From Chloroflexota bacterium (GTDB lineage: Bacteria > Chloroflexota > Limnocylindria > Limnocylindrales > CSP1-4), in contig JAKAMV010000559.1 of assembly GCA_021812735.1 (NCBI GenBank), positions 1 through 6,961 of the forward strand: a stretch of DNA of 6,961 nt. Direction: 5' to 3'. Shown here one piece after another: positions 1-5,430 of the stretch (the stretch's first letter is position 1; each line of letters begins with the position of its first letter). The translations under genes were made by a program, and so were the position numbers. The notes beneath the pieces are model-generated. The model made no database searches, had not been told where the DNA came from, and worked only from the letters and a program-made list of their open reading frames with translations.

Positions 1-1
1 C

Positions 2-2011
2 CGCGTCTACTATGCCGGGCAGCCTGTCGCCGCCGTCGTCGCCACGAACGAGTACGCGGCCGCCGACGCCGCGTCGCTCGTGCGCGTCTCGTACGAGCGC
101 CTGCCCGCCATCGTCGATCCGCTCGAGGCGATCAGGGAACGTGCCGCGGCCGTCCTCGATGCTGCGGCCGGCACATCCGCCGAGGCGGCCGCCCACGGCG
201 CGGAAGCTGGCGCCCCCGGCGCGGAGACCGCCGCCGGGGAGCCGGACGAGCCCTCGCCCAACGTCACCTATCGGCGACGGGTGAGTCGCGGCGACGCGCG
301 TGCCACGCTGGCAGGGTGCGACGAGGTCGTGCGGCTTCGTTTCGCGATGCCGCGTGTCCACCAGGGGTTCCTCGAGCCGCACGTGGTGATCGCCGCCTAC
401 GGCACCGACGATCGGTACACCGTCTGGACCCCCATCCAGGCGCCGTTCTGGGCCAGGCAGGAACTCGCCGGTCAGCTCGGCGTGCCGGTCAGCCGCGTCC
501 GGGTCGTGCCGATGCCCGTCGGCGGCGCCTTCGGCGGCAAGCTGGGCTGTCTGCTCGAGCCGCTCGTGGCGCTCCTGGCCCGGCGCGTCGGCCGCCCCGT
601 GCGGCTGGAGCTCACACGGACGGAGGAGTTCCTCCTGGGGCGCGCGGGACCGGCAAGCGTGATCGACATCGAACTGGGAGCCGACCACGGCGGGACCCTG
701 CGTGCGCTCGCCGCGGACATCGTCATCGACAACGGCGCCAGTGAGGGGGGCATGGCCGATCTGTGCGCCACGCAGCTCACCAGCGTCTACCGGATCCCCG
801 ATATCGAGACACTGGTGCGTGACGTGGCCACGAACAAGACACCCGCGGGCGCGTACCGCGCGCCGGGAGCGCCGGAGGCCGCGTTCGCGCTCGAATCGGC
901 GATGGACGAACTGGCACGGCGCCTCGGCCGCGATCCCCTCGAACTCAGGCTGCAGAACGCCATCCGCGAGGGGGATCCTCTTCCCGACGGCTCGACCTGT
1001 CCGCGGGTCGGTCTGGTCGAGTGTCTCGAGGCCGCGCGGGAGCACCCTCTGTACAGCGCGACGCTCGAGGCAGGGGAGGGGTTGGGCGTCGCCGCCAGCG
1101 GCTGGCGCGGCGGGCTCGAGCCGGCCACCGCTGTCTGTCGCGTCGAAGAGGACGGCACGCTCAACGTGCTGGTGGGATCGGTCGACATCAGCGGCACCGA
1201 CACGACGCTGGCGATGATCGCCGCCGATACCCTCGGGGTTCCCGCCGAATCGGTGCGCGTCGAGCACGGCGATACCGACCTCGCACCGCATGCCGGTGCG
1301 GCGGCGGCGAGCAAGACCACCTACACGGTAGGGCTGGCGGTGGAGCGGGCTGCCGCAGACGCGCGCAGGCAGCTCATGGAGGTCGCGGCGGCGCAGCTGG
1401 AGGCCGCTGTCGACGACCTCGAGATCATCGGCGGCTCGGTCCGCGTCAAGGGGAGCCCCGATCAGGGCCGCAGCATCGGCGAGCTTGCCCTTGCGACCAG
1501 CTTCAACAGCCCGTACCCGCCCCTGGAGGGCACAGGTCGGTCGGCGCAGACCGTCCGGGCGCCGATGTTCACCGTGCACGTGGCGCGGGTCCGCGTCGAC
1601 GCCTCGACCGGCGCCGTCACGGTCACCGGGTATGCCGCGATCCAGGACGTCGGCAGGGCGCTCAACCCGCCGGAGGTGGAGGCGCAGATTCACGGGGGCG
1701 TCGCCCAGGGACTCGGGCGGGCGCTCGGCGAGCAGCTCACCTACGATCCCGAGGGCCAGCCGCTGGCCACGACCTTTCTCGACTACATGCTCCCCGGCGC
1801 CGACCAGATACCGGCGATCGCCGTCCAGCTCGTGGAAGTTCCCTCGCCGGCCGGGCCCTACGGAGCCCGTGGGATCGCCGAGCCACCGGCGGTGCCGGGG
1901 GCCGCGGCGGTGGCCAATGCCATCCGCAACGCCAACGGCGTGCGCCTCTCGAGTCTGCCCTCGGAGCCCTGGCAGCTGCTCGGACTGACGACGGCAACCG
2001 GGGGCGGTTGA
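2..2011 (+). CDS. Xanthine dehydrogenase family molybdopterin-binding (large) subunit, 5' partial
   Basis: This is the catalytic molybdenum subunit of a xanthine dehydrogenase / aldehyde oxidase / CO dehydrogenase-like hydroxylase, expected in the cytoplasm in complex with FeS and FAD subunits not seen here. The frame is open from base 2, so the start lies upstream; 669 residues are present (the family usually has about 750-800). Visible marks, counted from base 2: the N-terminal domain end YAGQPVAAVVA (4-14), the GGAFGGK molybdopterin motif (about 174-180), AYRAPGAPE (284-292), the QDVGRALNP region (about 548-556) and, near the C-terminus, GARGIAEPP with the conserved catalytic Glu at about 627. 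The CoxL signature AYRCSFR is absent, so this is not a form I CO dehydrogenase; the substrate (purine, aldehyde, N-heterocycle) cannot be told. Residues about 50-84 form an unusual Ala/Gly/Glu-rich linker. The family is certain; the substrate is unknown. Confidence 0.95.
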   Translation, partial: RVYYAGQPVAAVVATNEYAAADAASLVRVSYERLPAIVDPLEAIRERAAAVLDAAAGTSAEAAAHGAEAGAPGAETAAGEPDEPSPNVTYRRRVSRGDARATLAGCDEVVRLRFAMPRVHQGFLEPHVVIAAYGTDDRYTVWTPIQAPFWARQELAGQLGVPVSRVRVVPMPVGGAFGGKLGCLLEPLVALLARRVGRPVRLELTRTEEFLLGRAGPASVIDIELGADHGGTLRALAADIVIDNGASEGGMADLCATQLTSVYRIPDIETLVRDVATNKTPAGAYRAPGAPEAAFALESAMDELARRLGRDPLELRLQNAIREGDPLPDGSTCPRVGLVECLEAAREHPLYSATLEAGEGLGVAASGWRGGLEPATAVCRVEEDGTLNVLVGSVDISGTDTTLAMIAADTLGVPAESVRVEHGDTDLAPHAGAAAASKTTYTVGLAVERAAADARRQLMEVAAAQLEAAVDDLEIIGGSVRVKGSPDQGRSIGELALATSFNSPYPPLEGTGRSAQTVRAPMFTVHVARVRVDASTGAVTVTGYAAIQDVGRALNPPEVEAQIHGGVAQGLGRALGEQLTYDPEGQPLATTFLDYMLPGADQIPAIAVQLVEVPSPAGPYGARGIAEPPAVPGAAAVANAIRNANGVRLSSLPSEPWQLLGLTTATGGG

Positions 2012-2057
2012 GGGGGCAGGCTGGACATCCGTCGCTCGAGCGGGATCGTGCGTCGAG

Positions 2058-2192
2058 ATGGCGGTCTTCGAGCGCCGGCCCTCGATCGGGCCCGATCGGT
2101 TCGAGCGAGTCGACTACGTTGTCGACCCTGTGGCCGATGTCAGCGATGATTTCCGCCGCGTCTACGAGCTGTGGCTTTCGGACGGCTGGGGA
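2058..2192 (+). pseudogene. Possible gene fragment, unknown
   Basis: An ATG at 2058 opens a stretch with a plausible protein composition for about 45 codons, including DRFERVDYVVDP and DDFRRVYELWLSDGW, and about 80% G or C at third positions. After about 2192 the frame becomes Arg/Pro/Ala-rich and looks out of frame, as if a gene had been cut or shifted. There is no clear ribosome binding site before the ATG. I do not recognise the protein. The opposite strand over the same bases is also open and also partly protein-like, so strand and reality are both uncertain. Confidence 0.25.
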
Positions 2193-2241
2193 CGCTGCGC
2201 CGGACGACGGAAGGCCAGTCGAGGTCGCGGCAGTTGTCCAG

Positions 2242-2418
2242 TTACGCGGGCAGGACCCCGGCCGACACGAGCTGGAGCGGCTGGAGGAGCGCGCCGACCT
2301 GGTGCAGTATGCCCGGCGGCGGCGGAGCGGTGACGAGCGCCCAGACCAGCGCAAGCAGCGCCAAGATGCAGGCGACGATCAGGATCCCGAGCAGCTGTCG
2401 TCGAAGCTCAGCGAACAT
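2242..2418 (-). CDS. Small single-pass membrane protein, unknown
   Basis: A 58-residue protein is predicted from the ATG at 2418. This start is preferred because GAGGG stands five bases before it; an in-frame ATG at 2448 would add ten residues but has no ribosome binding site. Residues 1-8 are short and basic (two Arg), residues about 9-29 are one hydrophobic helix rich in Leu, Ile, Val and Ala with one Trp, and the helix is followed by a TAPPPP turn and an amphipathic tail (about 37-58). This is the shape of a single-pass inner-membrane protein, or an anchor subunit, with the basic end inside. About 86% of third positions are G or C, slightly better than the antisense plus-strand reading. 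The antisense frame is rich in Glu, Gln and Arg, as expected opposite a Leu/Val-rich helix. The function is not recognised. Confidence 0.5.
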   Translation of the reverse strand: MFAELRRQLLGILIVACILALLALVWALVTAPPPPGILHQVGALLQPLQLVSAGVLPA

Positions 2419-2485
2419 GGCCACCCTCGCGGCGAACGGCGTCAGCATCGTGCGGAATGGACCGACCCGACAAGGGCCACTCGGC

Positions 2486-2718
2486 TCAGCGGACTGACAT
2501 GCCGCGGTGCTCGAGCGACTCCTGGATCGCGACGGGCGGCGCGAGCGGATAGCTGGCGGCGCCACGGCCGGATTCGGCTCCTCGTCGAGTCGCAGGCGGA
2601 CGGGCCGTAGGACGGGGCCGGAGAACGCGGCGACGGCCAGCCCGCGGCCGGCGATGAGTCGCTCCGCCCGACCCGCACGGCGGCCGCGCTGATGGGCGCT
2701 CCACGAAGTGACCCTCAC
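2486..2718 (-). pseudogene. Frameshifted remnant of an unknown gene
   Basis: A GTG at 2718 overlaps the TGA of the upstream minus-strand frame by four bases (GTGA), as coupled genes do. From there the reading is protein-like over about 2660-2570 (AERLIAGRGLAVAAF, then SGPVLRPVRLRLDEEP), then turns into Arg/Ser-rich nonsense. In a neighbouring frame, protein-like sequence resumes at about 2565 (YPLAPPVAIQESLEHRG) and ends in TGA at 2486-2488. Joined by one frameshift near 2565, this would be a protein of about 75 residues. I do not recognise it. It could be a true pseudogene or a base-calling error in a GC-rich run. Confidence 0.35.
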
Positions 2719-3092
2719 GTGGAGGCGACCCCAACGGCGAGAACCAGGATCGAATGGACGCCCTCCCACACGCAGTAGCGCGTCGACGCGCAATGGCGGC
2801 GCTCACTTTCCACAGCGGGTACGAGCCACGGCTTCGCCCAGCGGGCTCGGTCGAAGGCCTCGCATTCGATCTGCGCGCACGGCTCGTACCATCCGGGGTC
2901 GAGGCCGGGCCGAGGTTCGGACGCCACGAGTTCCGCGAACGATCCGAACTCGTTACGAATCTGTCCAGCGACAGCACGAAGCGTCCGAGGCCTCGAAGGG
3001 AGCGTGGGGTAGCGCGTTGCGTCGATCTCCTCCCATGCGACATCAAGGAAGGGTGCTTGCCTCCTGGTCTCCACCTTGACGGTGCCTGACAA
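2715..3092 (-). CDS. Hypothetical protein, unknown, start uncertain
   Basis: A minus-strand frame of 125 codons has a balanced, folded-protein composition (five Trp, several Tyr and Cys, acidic and basic residues mixed) and about 75% G or C at third positions. Stretches such as PFLDVAWEEID, IRNEFGSFAELVASEP and PGWYEPCAQIECEAF look coding rather than shadow. No domain is recognised and there is no signal peptide. The start is doubtful: the TTG at 3090-3092 has no ribosome binding site, the frame stays open and protein-like up to about 3174 with no ATG or GTG, and no good start lies inside. The gene may have lost its 5' end. A plus-strand frame at 2754-3089 is also open with an ATG but is Arg-rich and less convincing. 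Its TGA overlaps the GTG of the downstream remnant. Confidence 0.42.
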   Translation of the reverse strand: MSGTVKVETRRQAPFLDVAWEEIDATRYPTLPSRPRTLRAVAGQIRNEFGSFAELVASEPRPGLDPGWYEPCAQIECEAFDRARWAKPWLVPAVESERRHCASTRYCVWEGVHSILVLAVGVAST

Positions 3093-3206
3093 TGGAGCCA
3101 GAAGGGCGCGAACGTGTCCGTGGCTAGACAGTAGGCTGACTTGGAAGACGATCTCAACTCGAGTGCATCGACCGAGGGCAAGTCAAGCGGAGAGGAGGGT
3201 CTGGAG
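3093..3206. other. Intergenic region before the nucleotidyltransferase gene
   Basis: These bases lie between the minus-strand unknown gene and the plus-strand nucleotidyltransferase. A TTGACG at 3076-3081, just left of this interval, resembles a -35 box, but no matching -10 box sits 16-19 bases downstream, so I do not call a promoter. The minus-strand frame of the unknown gene remains open through most of this interval. Confidence 0.4.
3192..3198 (+). promoter_or_regulatory. Ribosome binding site fixing the GTG start of the nucleotidyltransferase
   Basis: The purine run GAGGAGG, within AGAGGAGGG, ends about eight bases before the GTG at 3207. It favours that start over the in-frame TTG at 3141, which has no ribosome binding site and would add 22 polar residues (Ser/Glu/Asp-rich) with no family similarity that I can see. 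Confidence 0.6.
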
Positions 3207-3917
3207 GTGCCCCAACAGCTTCCCGAGTGGGAGCAGCTCCTCGACGCCGCCGCGCGCCTCCAGGGAATCCTGCCGGACACGACTCTCGTGGGCTGGACGG
3301 CCGCGGCGCTCGACGCCCAGCATCGGCGGTCGATGGATGCGGACCATGTGATGGTCGGCCTGATCGATCGGTTCGACGAGGTGCTTGCGGAACTCGAAGC
3401 TGCGGCCGGCTGGAAGACAGCCCGCGTGAAGCGGCCGGTTGCGATCTACGGGAGCCTCGACGGGATCCTGACGACAGTCCGCAACCAGATCCGCGCCGCC
3501 CCGCTTGAGACGGTCGAGATTGAGGTCTCCGGCCGCAGGCTGCGCGTGCCAACGCGGAGGGAGATCCTCCGGATCAAGGCATGGCTCGTCGTGACGCGGA
3601 ACGCCACGCGGGACTACCTCGACGTCGCTGCGGTCGCGGCCAAGCTCGGCGATCGCGAGGTGCTCGCGGCGCTCGCTTCGCTGGACCGCCTCTACGCCCA
3701 GCCGAGCGATCCGGGCGCGGTGCGCCAACAGGTCATGCGCCAGCTCGCGTCACCCAAGCCGTTCGACCTTGATCGCGTGAAACTCGACGAGTACAAGGGT
3801 CTCGTGCCGGAGTGGCGCGATTGGGCGACGGTGGTCGCGCAATGCCGCCGAGTCGCATCACGCATGGCCTCCGCCGTCGCCACGCGACGAGCGGGCTGGA
3901 CCGACGTGCGGACGTAG
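3207..3917 (+). CDS. AbiEii-like nucleotidyltransferase (putative toxin)
   Basis: A 236-residue protein (from GTG 3207) resembling the nucleotidyltransferase AbiEii/AbiGii toxin family. Members are toxins of type IV-like toxin-antitoxin and abortive-infection systems and transfer nucleotides to cellular targets. The core is visible in order: LVGWTAAALDAQHRRSMDAD (residues 27-46), where the G-[GS] turn and the DxD pair (D44, D46) of the nucleotidyltransferase fold are expected; a central beta region (about 72-115); then PTRREILRIKAWLVVTRNATRDYLD (115-139), the family's PT..EIL..K......R..RDY.D signature, and a helical C-terminus. Oddity: position 30 is Trp where the family normally has Gly or Ser, which may cripple catalysis. 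A small gene follows after nine bases, so the two form one unit with the toxin first. The family call is from memory of motifs and the activity is not established. Confidence 0.75.
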   Translation: MPQQLPEWEQLLDAAARLQGILPDTTLVGWTAAALDAQHRRSMDADHVMVGLIDRFDEVLAELEAAAGWKTARVKRPVAIYGSLDGILTTVRNQIRAAPLETVEIEVSGRRLRVPTRREILRIKAWLVVTRNATRDYLDVAAVAAKLGDREVLAALASLDRLYAQPSDPGAVRQQVMRQLASPKPFDLDRVKLDEYKGLVPEWRDWATVVAQCRRVASRMASAVATRRAGWTDVRT

Positions 3918-3926
3918 GATGGTGTC

Positions 3927-4172
3927 ATGCGCCACCGACATCTTCGCGGCCAACTGTTGACACTCGCCGCGCTCGACGACCTCCTCGAGCATGGGACGCT
4001 CGCTGATTGGCGTCCTGTGCTCGCGCGCGTCCGGCGGGATCCGGACGGCGATGTGGCGACGAAGATCGAGACACTCCTGCGCTCTCGCGACTACGAGGAG
4101 ACGGGCGCACTCTGGCAAACGGTCATTGCCGACGCCCGCACCCGACGGATGGCCGGTCGCTCGGCGGGGTAG
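3927..4172 (+). CDS. Small partner of the AbiEii-like protein (putative antitoxin)
   Basis: An 81-residue protein starts at ATG 3927, nine bases after the nucleotidyltransferase stop, with AGGA (3916-3919) seven bases before the start, so it is translated from the same message. It has an N-terminal helical part (TLAALDDLLEHG, 12-23), then ADWRPVLARVRRDPDGDVATKIETLL (26-51) and YEETGALWQ (56-64). The combination of a short DW.P stretch, a DP.G.VA helix and a Y....LW segment resembles the C-terminal domain of small proteins encoded beside such nucleotidyltransferases; no helix-turn-helix is evident. The antitoxin role is inferred from position and this resemblance. The last 16 codons (from about 4123) overlap, antisense, the tail of the transposase remnant, so the C-terminus and stop may come from insertion-sequence DNA and the gene may be truncated. 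Confidence 0.6.
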   Translation: MRHRHLRGQLLTLAALDDLLEHGTLADWRPVLARVRRDPDGDVATKIETLLRSRDYEETGALWQTVIADARTRRMAGRSAG

Positions 4173-4735
4173 TCATCGCCAGGCCGAGCAAGGCGGAGAA
4201 CGCCGCCCGGGCGTCGTCTCGGAACTCAGTCCGAAAGCAGAACTCGGCGAGGTACGGTGCGAGGTCGGCCGGCGGCTTGTTGTAGGTGCCCAGCAGCCAA
4301 CGCTTGAACCGGCTCGTCACCCCATCTGCTGCGGGTGTTGCGCGGTTCGCAGCCCCGCTGGCGAGCCCGCCGCGCGGGTGCGGAATGCGGATCCAGGCGA
4401 AGCCGGCCGCTGGCAAGCCGAGATAGCCGTCGTGTCCGTCAGTGACCACGGTCGAGCCCGGACGCACGAGGCGCTCGATGGCGGACATCAGCGTCGCGCC
4501 TCTGCGATCTGGCACGATCGCGAGACAGGTCCGCGGACTAGCACGCTGGATCAGGACGAGCACGATCGTCTCAGACCAATCGAGCGCTCGACCGCCGCCA
4601 TGCCTCACGCCGACCGCAGGCTGGGCAACGGAACCCATCAGGCCAACGGCAGGTCAGTAGCCACTCTCGGCAAGCCTCATCGTCGGGGAAGACTGCCTGG
4701 AAGTCGGCGATCGAGGCCGGGAAGGGCAGGCTCAC
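4123..4735 (-). pseudogene. IS1595-family transposase, internally deleted
   Basis: Two pieces of one transposase lie in different frames. From GTG 4735 to TGA 4571 there is a 54-residue N-terminal piece: SLPFPASIADFQAVFPDDEA, then WPDGFRCPACGRREAW, the first CxxC half of the zinc ribbon typical of IS1595 transposases. The second CxxC half, the following region and the first catalytic Asp are missing. A C-terminal piece resumes around 4570 in another frame (SETIVLVLIQRASPRTCLAIVPD) and continues with VVTDGHDGY, carrying the second catalytic Asp, then GVTSRFKRWLLGTYN, the conserved KRWLLGT block, and APYLAEFCFR, ending at TGA 4123. The full-length family is roughly 300 residues, so well over 100 are deleted. 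The 3' end also looks cut, since the usual tail after LLGLA is absent or changed. It cannot make active transposase. Confidence 0.85.
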
Positions 4736-4762
4736 GACGCTATTGCGGGACTGGTGTAGTCA
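4169..4762 (-). mobile_element. Remnant of an IS1595-family insertion sequence
   Basis: The remnant consists of the broken transposase and little else. I see no terminal inverted repeats. The 7-mer GTAGTCA occurs in direct orientation at 4169-4175 and 4756-4762, close to both edges, but the left copy is inside transposase-like sequence, so these are only provisional limits. The element lies between the putative antitoxin and the MerR operon promoter. Confidence 0.45.
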
Positions 4763-4836
4763 GGTGGTCAAGCATCGGCGATGAGCCAGGGATCGCGGAG
4801 CGGCGAGGCGACGGCGGTCGCCAGGCCAGACGGGTC
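4736..4836. other. Intergenic region between the IS remnant and the MerR promoter
   Basis: No convincing gene is seen here on either strand. The right end of the insertion-sequence remnant probably lies within it, around 4735-4770. Confidence 0.4.
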
Positions 4837-4868
4837 TTGACAGTGCAACGTGCAACTGGCAGTATACC
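4837..4868 (+). promoter_or_regulatory. Long-spacer MerR-type promoter of the regulator-vWA operon
   Basis: A perfect TTGACA (-35 box, 4837-4842) is followed after 20 bases by TATACC (-10-like, 4863-4868). Spacers of 19-20 bases are characteristic of promoters activated by MerR-family regulators, and the first gene downstream encodes one. The expected transcription start, about six bases past the -10 box, falls at or beside the GTG start codon at 4873, so the message is probably leaderless. An alternative -10 box, AGTATA at 4861-4866, would give an 18-base spacer. Confidence 0.6.
4838..4861. promoter_or_regulatory. Imperfect palindrome, probable MerR-family operator
   Basis: Arms TGACAGT (4838-4844) and ACTGGCA (4855-4861) pair at six of seven positions around a ten-base centre that itself carries ACGT at the axis; eight of twelve base pairs match overall. 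The site overlaps the -35 box and ends just before the -10 box, where MerR-family dimers bind. Inside it is a tandem direct repeat GTGCAAC GTGCAAC (4843-4856). Binding by the downstream regulator is inferred. Confidence 0.5.
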
Positions 4869-4872
4869 GGGC

Positions 4873-5430
4873 GTGAGCGACTACTCCCTCGGCGAGCTCT
4901 GCGACCTGGCCGGCGTCTCGCCGCGCACGGTCCGCTACTACATCGCGGAGGGGCTGCTGCGCACGCCGGGGCAGGGACCCGGGGCCCGGTACGACGAGGG
5001 ACACCTCGGGCGGCTGCGGCTCATCCGCCGGCTGCAGCGCGAGCACCTGCCGCTGGCCGAGATCCGGAGCCGCCTGCGCGCCCTCGACGACGCGTCCGTG
5101 CAGGCGCTCCTCGCGGCGCCCGAGCCCGACGAGACCACCGGGTCCGCCGTCGACTACGTGCGGGCGGTCCTGGCCGGTGGCCGCCCGGCGACCTCTGCGG
5201 TCCCACCTGCCGCCGCGTCGCTGGGCCCGCCAGCGCGCGCCGCGCTCGCCGGCCCATCCATGCCCACGCCGTCCGTGCCGCCCGAACCCGAGCGCTCGCA
5301 GTGGGAGCGCATCGCGCTCACGCCCGACCTCGAACTCCATGTCCGCCGGCCGCTCACGCGGCTCGGCAACCGCCAGCTCGCGCGCCTCCTCGAGGCCGCG
5401 CGGGAGATCCTCCGGGAGGGGGAGCCATGA
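4873..5430 (+). CDS. MerR-family transcriptional regulator
   Basis: A 185-residue DNA-binding regulator. Residues 4-70 are a MerR-type winged helix-turn-helix: YSLGELCDLAGVSPRTVRYY (4-23) is the helix-turn-helix, EGLLRTPGQGPGARYDEGHL carries the wing, and LRLIRRLQREHLPLAEIRSRL the following helices. Then come a short helical part (about 73-102), a Pro/Ala-rich linker (about 103-141) and a conserved-looking C-terminus (WERIALTPDLELHVRRP, then a helix to the end). There is no cysteine cluster for metal sensing, and the effector is unknown. The GTG start is chosen because the DNA-binding domain begins there and the promoter ends directly before it; no ribosome binding site is present, in keeping with a leaderless message. 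The stop overlaps the ATG of the vWA gene (ATGA), so the two are co-translated. Autoregulation through the upstream palindrome is likely. Confidence 0.93.
   Translation: MSDYSLGELCDLAGVSPRTVRYYIAEGLLRTPGQGPGARYDEGHLGRLRLIRRLQREHLPLAEIRSRLRALDDASVQALLAAPEPDETTGSAVDYVRAVLAGGRPATSAVPPAAASLGPPARAALAGPSMPTPSVPPEPERSQWERIALTPDLELHVRRPLTRLGNRQLARLLEAAREILREGEP

Noticed and set aside
2..2011. Form I carbon monoxide dehydrogenase large subunit
   Set aside because: The diagnostic AYRCSFR active-site motif is absent; AYRAPGAPE stands in its place.
2033..2042. Perfect 10-bp palindrome CGCTCGAGCG after the hydroxylase stop
   Set aside because: It is too short to be a terminator, has no T run and no repeated copy, and is expected by chance in GC-rich DNA.
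1021..2610. Very long plus-strand open frame (529 codons) overlapping the hydroxylase gene
   Set aside because: It is Arg/Gly/Ala-rich with no recognisable domain, it sits in another frame of a certain gene, and its last part is antisense to the membrane protein. It is a GC-rich shadow frame.
2754..3089. Plus-strand 111-codon frame with an ATG start
   Set aside because: It is Arg-rich with no ribosome binding site or recognisable motif; the minus-strand frame over the same bases has the better composition. It is not excluded outright.
4843..4856. Tandem GTGCAAC repeat considered as the start of a CRISPR or iteron array
   Set aside because: There are only two 7-base copies with no spacing pattern; they are better explained as part of the promoter operator.
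3991..4872. Upstream extension of the MerR frame as a 479-residue fusion protein
   Set aside because: The extension runs antisense through the transposase remnant and has no protein-like character; the DNA-binding domain starts at the GTG at 4873, directly behind a promoter.
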